Origin: Halonatronomonas sp964558325 | GTDB lineage: Bacteria > Bacillota > Halanaerobiia > Halanaerobiales > Halarsenatibacteraceae | Assembly (NCBI GenBank): GCA_964558325.1 | Contig: CAZLCX010000006.1 | Coordinates: forward strand, 1 to 64,000 | Length of the DNA: 64,000 nucleotides | Direction of reading: 5' to 3' | In this document: positions 1-8,318 of the stretch, in pieces | Layout: every line of letters begins with the position of its first letter | How positions within the stretch are numbered: position 1 is the first letter of the stretch | The notes under the pieces: generated by a model | What the model saw: the letters and a program-made list of their open reading frames with translations, nothing else | What the model was told of the DNA's origin: nothing | The model's database searches: none | Position numbers and translations under genes: made by a program

Positions 1-17
1 CTCCAATTGAATATAAA

Positions 18-1823
18 TTATTTAGAGATTAAACTTAAGGCAACTGAACCTGGACCAGCATTTAAGGCAGTAACTGAAGAAATATTCATGATATATTCCG
101 GGCCAAATCCAATTAGTTCAGTTATCTCATTTTTCCATTCCTCCGCAAGTTTGTCAGCCTTAGAATGAACTATACAGTATTTTTCAATCGGTTCTTCTTT
201 ATTTATATTAACAACTAAATCTTCAATCTTTTTGCTTACACCTTTTCTGGTTAATGATTTGCCCTTGATAATTCCTTTACCCTCTTCATCAAGGGAGATG
301 ATTGGTTTAAAGTTTAATAGATTGGCTATAAAGCCTTTCATTGGGCTGACTCTGCCGCCTTTAACCATATAATCAAAGGTATTGACATTAACATAAATTT
401 TTGCTTTACTTCTGTAATCTTTAATTATTTCCTCTATCTCGACAAGGGGTTTACCATTTTCAATCTCCTGGGCTGCCTTTAATACCAAAAGACCCTGAGC
501 TCCTGAATTTAATCTGGAATCAATATAAGTTACCGGCAAATCTTCTTCAGATTCTAATTTCTTAATTGCCTGTTTGAAGGCCTTGCCAGTCCCACTTAAT
601 TCTTCAGCTACTGAGATAACCAGCATAGAATTATATCGATCTTTTATTTTCATTAGATAGTTATAGATAAAGTCAGCAGTTGGTAGAGAAGAGGATGGAA
701 ATTCTTCGGCATTTTCGAGATATTCAAAAAAGTAATCTAAATTAATAGTCTGTCTATCCAGGAAACTAACGCCATCAATCATCATATTTAATGGGATCAT
801 ATGGATCTCATATTTATCGATTAAATGCTGGGGGATATCTGCAATCGAATCTGTGATCAGAGCAATCTCTCTCTTAGGCCCCTGATTGATATTTACCTGG
901 AACTTCATATCGTCAACTTTTTGTTCAATGATTTTACCTTTATCATTTAGAATATAAGCAACTTTAGCAGGATTATTGGTGTGGATATGAACCCGGGTAT
1001 TGTTTTTGCTGCTGGCCACTATTAATGAATCCCCTAGCTCATTTAAGTGGGATTTGATTATGCTGTTTTTCAGATCAGTCTGTAATAATATTTCAGTACA
1101 ATATCTATAATTTAAATCTTCTTCATTAAGCTTATCTAAATTACTATCAATATTTGCAATATCCTCTTCATTTAATTCAACTTCAGCCTGGATATCCTTA
1201 CTGGTATCATCAGGGTTTTTCCAGTAATAGATTATGCCTTCAAGAAAATAGATGAAACCCTGGGCCCCAGCATCTACTGAATTATTCTTTTTATGAACTT
1301 CCAGTATATGCCTGGTTTTCTCAAGGGATTCTTTAGCAATATCAAGTGATTCTTCAAAAAGAATTACAAAATCATCTATATTTTCTGCAAGATCAGGCAG
1401 TTTTTCAGCCCAGTCTTTAATGACTGTGATCATAGTTCCCTCATGAGGGTTATCAATATTTTCATATAAATAGGGAATTGATTTTTTTACATTCCTGGCA
1501 AAGTCCATTGTATTTAGAGTGGCTTTATTGACCATTTTTTTATAGAGTCCACTAAAAAATTGGGCCAGGATCAGTCCAGAATTGCCTCTGGCAGACCGAA
1601 TGGAGTGATCTGAGATAGCTTCAATTGTTCTATAGATAGAGTTTTCAGGCTCTACTTTTACTGCAACAGAAGTTAAGGTTATTGACATATTATTGCCGGT
1701 ATCACTGTCAGGAACAGGGAAAAAATTTATATCATTTAAATGTTTTTTATTTTTTTCAACTAATTTTGCACCATTTTCAAACGCCTTAAAAAAGGCTTTG
1801 CCATCTAATTCTTTAATTTTCAT
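18..1823 (-). CDS. DAK2 (DhaL-like) - DegV fusion protein, fatty-acid-kinase-like
   Basis: The 601-residue protein joins two modules that are usually separate. Residues about 10-200 are a DhaL/DAK2 kinase-like domain with the metal-site motif FFPVPDSDTGNN (D39, D41), an ARGNSG segment and VDAGAQG. A linker with RYCTEILL resembles the middle part of FakA. From about residue 320 to the end it is a DegV/EDD lipid-binding fold, with TDSIADIP, SSSLPTADF, a SGTGKAF loop and GGRVSP followed by FKPIIS. In the known system FakA phosphorylates fatty acids held by the DegV protein FakB, so kinase and carrier would be one chain here. The start is ATG after GGAGGAG. It lies 17 bases behind the DUF2177 gene on the same strand. 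Domain calls are firm; the substrate is inferred. Confidence 0.85.
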   Translation of the reverse strand: MKIKELDGKAFFKAFENGAKLVEKNKKHLNDINFFPVPDSDTGNNMSITLTSVAVKVEPENSIYRTIEAISDHSIRSARGNSGLILAQFFSGLYKKMVNKATLNTMDFARNVKKSIPYLYENIDNPHEGTMITVIKDWAEKLPDLAENIDDFVILFEESLDIAKESLEKTRHILEVHKKNNSVDAGAQGFIYFLEGIIYYWKNPDDTSKDIQAEVELNEEDIANIDSNLDKLNEEDLNYRYCTEILLQTDLKNSIIKSHLNELGDSLIVASSKNNTRVHIHTNNPAKVAYILNDKGKIIEQKVDDMKFQVNINQGPKREIALITDSIADIPQHLIDKYEIHMIPLNMMIDGVSFLDRQTINLDYFFEYLENAEEFPSSSLPTADFIYNYLMKIKDRYNSMLVISVAEELSGTGKAFKQAIKKLESEEDLPVTYIDSRLNSGAQGLLVLKAAQEIENGKPLVEIEEIIKDYRSKAKIYVNVNTFDYMVKGGRVSPMKGFIANLLNFKPIISLDEEGKGIIKGKSLTRKGVSKKIEDLVVNINKEEPIEKYCIVHSKADKLAEEWKNEITELIGFGPEYIMNISSVTALNAGPGSVALSLISK

Positions 1824-1840
1824 GTCAATCTCCTCCAGAT

Positions 1841-2224
1841 TTAAAATAAGATAAGATATGAAATTAATGAAGTGGCTCCACAGAGGAAAGCACCCCAGCT
1901 AATATCATATAAGGATAAAACTAAAGGCCAGTCTTTTAAAGTAGCTAGATTAGTCAAATTATAGGTCGAGTAAGTTATTACCCCAAAAAACATCCCGGCA
2001 AAGAGGGCATACTGCCAGCTATTGGCTCTGCTTATAACGAAAAATACCAGTCCGGAAATATAAATCAAATAGAAAATAAAAGCGGCTTTCATATTAAATT
2101 GATCTTTTAAAATGAAACCTAATTTTGATCTGTATAGATTTTTAGCAATCAGACCAAGCCAGAAAAAATCAATAATTAAGAAAATTACTAAAGCTACAAC
2201 ATATATCTTAATATACTCTAACAA
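1841..2224 (-). CDS. DUF2177 family membrane protein
   Basis: This is a 127-residue, almost wholly hydrophobic protein with four predicted membrane segments (about 5-27, 47-65, 70-90 and 105-127). The pattern IDFFWLGLIAKNLY near the N terminus and YDISWGAFLCG near the C terminus match the DUF2177 family as I remember it. The start is TTG, preceded by AAGGTGGG at a good distance. No biochemical role is known for the family. It is probably co-transcribed with the DAK2-DegV gene that follows after 17 bases. Confidence 0.8.
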   Translation of the reverse strand: MLEYIKIYVVALVIFLIIDFFWLGLIAKNLYRSKLGFILKDQFNMKAAFIFYLIYISGLVFFVISRANSWQYALFAGMFFGVITYSTYNLTNLATLKDWPLVLSLYDISWGAFLCGATSLISYLILF

Positions 2225-2360
2225 TTTTATCCCACCTTAAATGCTATTAGTAAAAAAGCATGGATACAATAAGTTTAAATAGTAACTATTCTTAAACCTT
2301 ATATAATATATTATATCATAAAATCTGCAAAAAATTAATAAGATTACAAAAATATACAGA

Positions 2361-2404
2361 TAAAATATTAAAATAGCCGGATTAATATTATATTAATCCG
2401 GCTA
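2361..2404 (-). terminator. Rho-independent terminator of rpsD
   Basis: A perfect 14-bp stem (2374-2387 with 2391-2404) and a three-base loop lie just downstream of rpsD. On the minus strand a T-rich tract (TTTTAATATTTTA) follows. Confidence 0.85.
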
Positions 2405-2415
2405 GACTGCTAATA

Positions 2416-3009
2416 TTATTTAGCATAATATTCTACTACTAATTGGACATCTATAACAATAGGTATTTCATCTATCTCTGGATAACCTGTGATGATAGCT
2501 GAGTAATTATCCAGGTCTCTACTGATATAACTTAGTTTTTCAAGGGTTCTGTCCTGATAATTTTCTCTAAAATGATCGTTTTTTCTCTGGTCAGATCTTA
2601 AAGAAATTTCCATACCAGGTTCAATTTTATAAGATGGCCAATCTAGCTTTTCGCCATCAACCTTAATTAAACCATGACTTACCATCTGCCGGGCCTGCCT
2701 GATTGATCTGGCAAAGCCTACTCGATAAACTAAATTATCAAGCCGCATCTCTAAGTTTTTAATCAGGTTATTTCCTGTCACACCAGGTTCTTTCATTGCC
2801 TCTTCAACATATTTACTGAACTGCTTTTCTAATAAGTTGTAATATGCTCTAAGTCTCTGTTTTTCTATTAATTGTTCACCATAATTCGATAGGTTTCTTT
2901 TTTTCCTGTTAAATGTCCCATCTGCCCGTTCCATGGCTTTGGGATGTCCATGAACATTAAGTCCTAAACGCCTTGCCTCTTTGAATCTTGGGTTTCTTTT
3001 AGTGGCCAA
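2416..3009 (-). CDS. rpsD: 30S ribosomal protein S4 (cysteine-free form)
   Basis: This 197-residue protein is S4, a primary 16S rRNA binder and assembly starter. It has the basic N-terminal domain (KRNPRFKEARRLG) and the S4 RNA-binding domain (RLDNLVYRVGFARSIRQARQMVSHGLIKVDG, residues about 88-118). The N-terminal zinc-ligand cysteines of the C+ type are absent; the protein has no cysteine. The N-terminal half (SNYGEQLIEKQRLRAYYNLLEKQF) resembles the alternative S4 found outside the alpha operon in some clostridia. The start is TTG with AGGAGG eight bases upstream. It stands alone, not beside rpsM, rpsK or rpoA, and has its own terminator. Confidence 0.95.
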   Translation of the reverse strand: MATKRNPRFKEARRLGLNVHGHPKAMERADGTFNRKKRNLSNYGEQLIEKQRLRAYYNLLEKQFSKYVEEAMKEPGVTGNNLIKNLEMRLDNLVYRVGFARSIRQARQMVSHGLIKVDGEKLDWPSYKIEPGMEISLRSDQRKNDHFRENYQDRTLEKLSYISRDLDNYSAIITGYPEIDEIPIVIDVQLVVEYYAK

Positions 3010-3060
3010 TTTTTGGTCCTCCTGTATAATATATTAGCCGCGGTTCTTTAATTTCACAGG
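3010..3060 (-). promoter_or_regulatory. Candidate rpsD leader with a 16S-like element
   Basis: On the minus strand the short leader reads AACCGCGGCTAATAT before the AGGAGG site. This resembles the universal 16S segment CCGCGGUAAUAC in helix 18, close to the S4 binding region. S4 autoregulation through its mRNA leader is established in Firmicutes, but that this segment mediates it is only a guess. The rest of the 3010-3244 gap shows no other clear element. Confidence 0.25.
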
Positions 3061-3244
3061 AATATCATATCATTATAATCTTGATATTAATAGTTATTAG
3101 TTTACAAAATTACTGTTAGGTTCAATTAATAAAAAGTTTAATGAGCAAATAATATAAAATTATTTTTGGTTAGAGCTATTATTTTCTCCTTTATCTTTTG
3201 AAGATTTTATAATATGATGATAAATAAGGTGAGGTGAAAATTTA

Positions 3245-4534
3245 ATGAAAACCAGACAGAGTGGTTTAAAGAAAAATCTAGAAAAGAAAATAATTAATTA
3301 TCGCAGGGATTTTCATAAATATGCTGAATCTGGCTGGACAGAATTCAGGACTGCGGCTAAAGTTGCTGAGATCCTTGATAATTTAGGCTTTGATTTGCAA
3401 TTAGGAAGAGAAGTAATTGAACAGGAAGCCAGAATGGGTCTGCCAGCTCAGATTGAGTTAGAAGAACATTATCAAAGGGCAAAAAATCAGGGAGCAAAGC
3501 TGGAATATCTCAAAGAATTTAAAGGCGGCTTTACAGGAGTTGTAGCCACCATTGAAAATGGCGAAGGTCCAACGCTGGGATTTCGTTTTGACATGGATGC
3601 CGTTGAAATGACTGAAAGTCAGTCAGCTAACCATAGACCAGTTACAGAAGGTTTTGTCTCTGAAAATGAAAATGCAGCCCATGCCTGCGGCCATGACGGC
3701 CATACGGCCATAGGATTAGGGCTGGCAGAAATACTGGTTAATAATCGAGATAAAATTTCAGGAAAGATTAAATTAATCTTCCAACCTGCCGAAGAGGGGG
3801 TCAGGGGAGCTAAATCTATAGTTGAAAAGGGTATTTTAGATGATGTAGATTATCTTTATGGGCTACACTTAGGATTAAATCTTGATAGCGGAGAGATATA
3901 TCCTGGAGCCACTGGTTTTCTGGCTACCTCTAAATTTGATGCTATCTTTCAGGGAGAGCCAGCCCATGCCGGAGGAAGCCCTGAGGCCGGCAAGAATTCG
4001 CTGCTGGCTGCCTGCAGTGCAGTTAATAATCTCTATGCTATTTCCAGACATAGCGGCGGTACCACCAGGATTAATGTCGGCAGATTAGAGGCCGGAACTG
4101 GCAGGAATGTGATTCCAGATCAAGCTAAGCTTGTAATAGAAACCAGAGGCTCTAGCACTGAGCTGAATCAATATATGTATGACCAGGCAGTCAGGGTTTT
4201 AAAAGGTTCAGCAGATATTTATCAGCAGGAATTAGAGATTAAAGCTATGGGTGGAGCTAAAAGTGCCAGTAGTGATAAAAAATTGATGGATAGAGTCTAT
4301 GAAATTGCCAATAACACAGAGGGAATTAAGTATGTTCATCAGGAAGCAGTTGAAATGGGAGGCAGCGAAGACTTTACCTATATGATGGAAAAGGTCCAGG
4401 ATAATGGTGGTCAGGCTACTTTTATTATCCTGGGTTCTGAGATTGCCTCACCTCATCATACTGCAGAATTTGATATCAATGAAGCTGATTTAATTAGAGG
4501 CGTAAATTTATTAGCTAAGCTTGCTTTAAACTAA
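3245..4534 (+). CDS. M20 family amidohydrolase, AbgA-like
   Basis: This 429-residue enzyme is a zinc amidohydrolase of the M20D group. It shows the metal-binding order D-x-D (RFDMDAVE, about residue 115), HACGHDGH (H146-H153), PAEEG (about 181), GLHLG, GGSEDF (about 373) and a C-terminal SPHHTAEF. A long insert between the N-terminal helix and the first metal ligand (about 55-100) is typical of AbgA-type p-aminobenzoyl-glutamate hydrolases rather than of IAA-amino-acid hydrolases. The start is ATG after GAGGTG. The racemase gene follows after 15 bases, so the pair may release and interconvert acidic amino acids. Substrate is inferred. Confidence 0.85.
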   Translation: MKTRQSGLKKNLEKKIINYRRDFHKYAESGWTEFRTAAKVAEILDNLGFDLQLGREVIEQEARMGLPAQIELEEHYQRAKNQGAKLEYLKEFKGGFTGVVATIENGEGPTLGFRFDMDAVEMTESQSANHRPVTEGFVSENENAAHACGHDGHTAIGLGLAEILVNNRDKISGKIKLIFQPAEEGVRGAKSIVEKGILDDVDYLYGLHLGLNLDSGEIYPGATGFLATSKFDAIFQGEPAHAGGSPEAGKNSLLAACSAVNNLYAISRHSGGTTRINVGRLEAGTGRNVIPDQAKLVIETRGSSTELNQYMYDQAVRVLKGSADIYQQELEIKAMGGAKSASSDKKLMDRVYEIANNTEGIKYVHQEAVEMGGSEDFTYMMEKVQDNGGQATFIILGSEIASPHHTAEFDINEADLIRGVNLLAKLALN

Positions 4535-4549
4535 AAAGAGGTGAATTAA

Positions 4550-5248
4550 ATGAAGAAGATAGGTCTGATAGGTGGCATGAGCTGGGAATCATCACTTGAA
4601 TATTATAGATTATTAAATCAATTTACTAAAGAAGAATTAGGAGAGCCCCATTCAGCTGAACTAATAATGTATTCTGTTGATTTTGCCAGGTTTGAAAGGA
4701 TGCAGCATAAAGGTCAGTGGCAAGAGATGGCTGATGAGATGATTGAGATTGCCAGAAAATTAAAGGGGGCTGGAGCTGAATTGCTTTTAATCTGCACCAA
4801 TACAATGCATAAACTGGCCCCGGCAATTGAAGAAAATGTGGAGATAGAATTAATCCATATCGCCGATGCTACTGGAGAGGCTATCCTCAGTCAGGCTTTA
4901 ACAACGGTAGGTTTATTAGGGACAAATTTTACCATGACAGAGGATTTTTATAAAAAGCGGCTGGAGGAAAATTATAATATTAATGTTATAATTCCTGAGG
5001 CCAGAGAGAGAGAAATTGTCCATGATACAATCTATAAAGAATTGATTTCCGGGATAATCAAAGAGGAGTCATTAAACAGATTTCAAGAGATTATCAATAA
5101 TTTAAAGGCAGAGGGTGCAGAAGGGGTTATTCTTGGCTGCACTGAAATACCTTTACTGGTTAAAGAAAAAAATAGCAGCCTGCCTATCTTTAATACAATG
5201 GAAATCCATGCCAGAAAAGCGATAGAACAGGCTTTAAATAGCAACTAA
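4550..5248 (+). CDS. Aspartate/glutamate racemase family protein
   Basis: A cofactor-independent racemase of 232 residues. The N terminus KKIGLIGGMSWESS is the hallmark of aspartate racemases. The two catalytic cysteines are present, C82 in CTNTMH and C197 in GCTEIP. The enzyme would interconvert L- and D-aspartate or glutamate in the cytoplasm. It sits behind the AbgA-like hydrolase with 15 bases between them and an SD site (AGAGGTG). Its stop codon overlaps the stop of the convergent MocR gene, so there is no space for a separate terminator. Exact amino acid preference cannot be read from sequence. Confidence 0.88.
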   Translation: MKKIGLIGGMSWESSLEYYRLLNQFTKEELGEPHSAELIMYSVDFARFERMQHKGQWQEMADEMIEIARKLKGAGAELLLICTNTMHKLAPAIEENVEIELIHIADATGEAILSQALTTVGLLGTNFTMTEDFYKKRLEENYNINVIIPEAREREIVHDTIYKELISGIIKEESLNRFQEIINNLKAEGAEGVILGCTEIPLLVKEKNSSLPIFNTMEIHARKAIEQALNSN

Positions 5249-6720
5249 ACCAGTGGGATATAGCCTTTACTGTCATTTTCACTGCCAATATTATCTAAGA
5301 TTTTTTTAAGTCTATTAATTCCAGTCTTGATTTCTGTTTCAGATACAGCTGCAAAGCTTAGTCTAAAGTAATTATCTTGATTAGAATTATCCTTGAGTTT
5401 AAATATATCGCCAGGGAGCAGGGCAACTTTAGATTCTCTTGCAGCCAGATAAAAATCTTCTGCTGAGATGCCGGCAGGTAGTTTAAGCCAGAAATAGATA
5501 CCGCCATTTGGTTCATATACCAATTCAACCGGGGGAATTAACTTTTCTTTGATCTGATTTAACATTAATTGATATCTCTCATGGAATAATTTCTTTATCC
5601 TGACTAAATGTTTTTCCCAGAGACCCTCTCTGAAATAATAATCCATGGCCCGTTGAGTTAAACCGGCAGTGGAAATGTCAGTTGCATGCTTGGCTGCCAG
5701 CAGTTTAGAACGATATTTATCCGGGAGCGTTAAAAAGGCAAGTCTGAGTCCAGGCATAAATATCTTTGAAAAGCTTTTAATATAGATAACCTGACCTGTT
5801 CTGTCATATGCTTTCAGCGGCAGGTGGGAGTTATTATCATATGCCAGTTCACTGAGACAATCATCTTCAATTATAATTAAATTGTATTGTTCCGCCAGCT
5901 CAATCAAGCGTTTCTTTTTAGCCTCGGACCAGCAGATACCTGTTGGGTTTTGAAAACTGGTCATTGTAAATAATAAGCGGTAATTCTTTTTAGAAAGCAT
6001 ATTTTCCAGCAGCTTTAAATCTATTCCATCTTCTAATGTTGGCAGGGTATCGATCTCTGCAGCCCGGGATTTAAAAGCTGAAATAGCCCCAGGATAGGTA
6101 GGCTCTTCAATTAGAACTGAATCACCGTAATCCAGGAAGATCTTTACTAATAGATCAATTGCCTGCTGGGCACCTGATACAATCTGGATCTCATTTACAG
6201 ATATTGACATCCCATTTTTATTAAAATATTTTTGGATAGATTCCCGGAGAGGGAAAAATCCCTGGCTTCTTTGATAGGTAAAGGCCTCTCCCTTATCTCG
6301 ATCAAGGACATGATTGATTGCCTGTTTAAAATCTTCAACAGGGAAAAGGGAAGAAGAAGGGGTGGCACTGGCAAAATTAATATCTTCATTTATTTCAATC
6401 TGACCATAGCCTAACATCTCCAGAGAATCTTCTTCTTTATCAGTTCTATAGGATAAGCCATCATCCTGAATCGGGGCGACAAAGCTGCCACTGCCAACCT
6501 TTTTATAGATATATTCTTCTTCAGCTAAAGCCTGATAGGCCTTGACAACAGTGGCCGGGTTAATCTCAAGAATTTCAGCCATTTTCCTGATAGCCGGCAG
6601 CTGGCTGTTTTCAGGTAACCTTTTATCTAAAATTAATGATTTAATCTGATTGTATACCTGCTGATAAATTGGCTTCGTATTATCTCGACTAACACTTATA
6701 CTTTTCCAGATATCCTTCAT
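5245..6720 (-). CDS. MocR/PdxR-type GntR regulator with aminotransferase domain
   Basis: This 491-residue regulator has a GntR winged helix at residues about 8-80 (LPAIRKMAEILEINPATVVKAYQAL) fused to a class I aminotransferase fold from about 115 to 480. The PLP-binding lysine is K319 in the motif SFSKIFMPGLR; QNPTG (N258) and EDDC (D286-D287) complete the cofactor site. MocR proteins sense PLP or amine-PLP adducts. The divergent gene is an ECF S component and the space between carries repeated ATACAA-like half sites, so control of a vitamin B6 transporter, and of itself, is plausible. Start ATG with AGAAGGGAG. Confidence 0.93.
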   Translation of the reverse strand: MKDIWKSISVSRDNTKPIYQQVYNQIKSLILDKRLPENSQLPAIRKMAEILEINPATVVKAYQALAEEEYIYKKVGSGSFVAPIQDDGLSYRTDKEEDSLEMLGYGQIEINEDINFASATPSSSLFPVEDFKQAINHVLDRDKGEAFTYQRSQGFFPLRESIQKYFNKNGMSISVNEIQIVSGAQQAIDLLVKIFLDYGDSVLIEEPTYPGAISAFKSRAAEIDTLPTLEDGIDLKLLENMLSKKNYRLLFTMTSFQNPTGICWSEAKKKRLIELAEQYNLIIIEDDCLSELAYDNNSHLPLKAYDRTGQVIYIKSFSKIFMPGLRLAFLTLPDKYRSKLLAAKHATDISTAGLTQRAMDYYFREGLWEKHLVRIKKLFHERYQLMLNQIKEKLIPPVELVYEPNGGIYFWLKLPAGISAEDFYLAARESKVALLPGDIFKLKDNSNQDNYFRLSFAAVSETEIKTGINRLKKILDNIGSENDSKGYIPLV

Positions 6721-6772
6721 GATAAACTCCCTTCTGTCATAAAATTAATCACCAGTACAATTTTTTTAAAAT

Positions 6773-6803
6773 AATATTGTATTACTATTGACAATACAAT
6801 ATT
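6773..6803. promoter_or_regulatory. Perfect inverted repeat, probable MocR operator
   Basis: AATATTGTATT (6773-6783) and its exact inverse (6793-6803) flank a nine-base spacer. The -35 hexamer TTGACA (6788-6793) lies inside. Further half sites TTGTAT (6849-6854) and TTGTAC (6878-6883) follow toward the ECF gene. MocR regulators are known to bind repeated ATAC-type half sites. Confidence 0.65.
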
Positions 6804-6815
6804 ATTATGTAATAC
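6788..6815 (+). promoter_or_regulatory. Candidate promoter for the ECF S-component gene
   Basis: A consensus TTGACA (6788-6793) is followed after 16 bases by TAATAC (6810-6815). The -10 match is weak, and a TACTAT three bases further on is an alternative. The site is embedded in the probable MocR operator. Confidence 0.45.
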
Positions 6816-6932
6816 TATAAATATCAAAAGAGCAGTATATATTAGATATTGTATTAGGATTAAACTACTTATTAATATTGTACCATTACAATAAATAAAT
6901 TACAAATTAATTTTGCAGGGAGGGGAGATAAA

Positions 6933-7463
6933 GTGGAAGGAGAAAATTTATTATCAACATTTGATGATTATGATTATAAATCAAATCCGGCCAGACTAAT
7001 TGCAATGCAGGCCCTGATGGTTGCCTTTGTTTCAGTGGCAACATTTATTGCAGTGCCTGGACCGAGCTCGTCATATTTTAATTTAGGAGAGGTTGCAATT
7101 TATATTATAGCTTTAACCTTTGGCGGCAAGGCAGGGGGAATTGCCGGGGCATTTGGGTCTGGAATCACCGATGTTTTATTAGGTTATTCTATCTGGGCGC
7201 CATTTACCTTTGTGATTAAGGGGCTTGAAGGTTATTTGATTGGGAAAATAGCCGGAGGAGAGACAGATTTGAAAAAGGTTATCATTGCTATTTTAATCGG
7301 CGGTCATATCATGATAGTCGGCTATGGAATTACTAAAGGTTTCTTAATCAGCTGGGCAGCNNNNNNNNNNNNNNNNNNNNNNNNNNNNNNNNNNNNNNNN
7401 NNNNNNNNNNNNNNNNNNNNNNNNNNNNNNNNNNNNNNNNNNNNNNNNNNNNNNNNNNNNTGA
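6933..7463 (+). CDS. ECF transporter S component, vitamin uptake (interrupted by assembly gap)
   Basis: The first 142 residues are readable and then run into the N gap. They show a short hydrophilic N terminus and a membrane part that begins LIAMQALMVAFVSVATFIAVPGPSS, followed by FNLGEVAIYIIALTFGGKAGGIAGAFGSGITD and LEGYLIGKIAGG. This is the S-component layout of energy-coupling-factor transporters of the HmpT/PdxU type. Start GTG with GGGAGGGG seven bases upstream. If the gap really is 100 bases, a TGA at 7461 is in frame and gives 176 residues, the usual length, but gap length is probably arbitrary. Vitamin B6 is inferred from the neighbouring PdxR-like gene. Confidence 0.7.
   Translation: MEGENLLSTFDDYDYKSNPARLIAMQALMVAFVSVATFIAVPGPSSSYFNLGEVAIYIIALTFGGKAGGIAGAFGSGITDVLLGYSIWAPFTFVIKGLEGYLIGKIAGGETDLKKVIIAILIGGHIMIVGYGITKGFLISWAXXXXXXXXXXXXXXXXXXXXXXXXXXXXXXXXXX
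7361..7460. other. Assembly gap (100 N)
   Basis: Exactly 100 unresolved bases, the conventional size for a scaffold gap of unknown length. It interrupts the ECF S-component gene and hides the sequence before the esterase. Confidence 0.99.
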
Positions 7464-7479
7464 GATGGAGGTTGGGAGA

Positions 7480-8265
7480 TTGAAAGTGCCAGTCAAAGAA
7501 ATTGGAGAAGTAAAGCAGATTGCCAGGCCAAGATATTATCAGGGGTCTGATCCTGATAGAGCTATTCTTATAATCCATGGTTTCACCGGCCACCCAGGTG
7601 ATATGGAGTATTTAGGCAAAGAACTTAATCAAAACCTGGACCTGACAGTCTCTATCCCTAGATTAACCGGCCATGGGACCAGTGCTGCTGATTTTAGAAG
7701 CACTGATGCCAGTGACTGGTTAAGAGCAGCCATCGACTCATATCTGGATTTAAAGGTTAACTTTGATAAGATTATTGTTGCTGGTTTATCTATGGGCGGG
7801 CTTTTATCACTGCAGATAGCCAATGGTTTTGCTGTCGATAAGATGATTTTAATAGCCCCGGCCCTTTATTCCACTGATAGAAAAATACCAGTCACCCATT
7901 TTTTAAGACTTTTTAAGATTAAAATGGAACAGGCTAATTATAATGAAACTCTGGAAAACTCTGAAACTGAAGAGGAGAGGCTAATTGCTGAAGATTATTA
8001 TCGATATCATTATTCGGCTCAGGTTGCTGAATTACACAAATTAATGGTAAGTACCAGAAAGATAATCTCAGATATCAGGGTTCCAGCTTTAATTATAAGT
8101 TCTCTAAAAGATAAAATCGTACCCCTAAAGGCAGGGAAAGAGATCTATGAGCAGTTAAATGGACCGGCAACCTTAGAAATTTTTGAAGAGTCGCCCCATG
8201 TTATCAATGATGGTCCTGAAAGGGACCTCTGTGCAGACAAAATAACTGAATTTATTAAAAAATAA
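7480..8265 (+). CDS. Alpha/beta hydrolase, monoacylglycerol-lipase/carboxylesterase type
   Basis: A serine hydrolase of about 261 residues. Counting from the in-frame ATG at 7465, the oxyanion loop is HGFTGHPGD (H38), the nucleophile S109 lies in GLSMGG, and D216 (SSLKDKIVP) and H245 (ESPHVI) complete the triad. A small cap region lies at 135-195. The layout matches bacterial carboxylesterases of the Est30/YvaK type. The TTG at 7480 is chosen as start because GGAGG (7467-7471) sits eight bases before it, whereas any SD for the ATG at 7465 would fall in the gap. A bidirectional terminator follows. Confidence 0.85.
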   Translation: MKVPVKEIGEVKQIARPRYYQGSDPDRAILIIHGFTGHPGDMEYLGKELNQNLDLTVSIPRLTGHGTSAADFRSTDASDWLRAAIDSYLDLKVNFDKIIVAGLSMGGLLSLQIANGFAVDKMILIAPALYSTDRKIPVTHFLRLFKIKMEQANYNETLENSETEEERLIAEDYYRYHYSAQVAELHKLMVSTRKIISDIRVPALIISSLKDKIVPLKAGKEIYEQLNGPATLEIFEESPHVINDGPERDLCADKITEFIKK

Positions 8266-8268
8266 AAG

Positions 8269-8302
8269 AGCCTGCAATCTCTTGAGCACTGCAGGCTTTT
8301 TG
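8269..8302. terminator. Bidirectional terminator between esterase and FAD oxidoreductase
   Basis: AGCCTGCA (8269-8276) pairs with TGCAGGCT (8290-8297), followed by TTTTGCTTT on plus and CTTTTATT on minus. It serves the two convergent genes. Confidence 0.85.
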
Positions 8303-8318
8303 CTTTAATTTTCTATAA

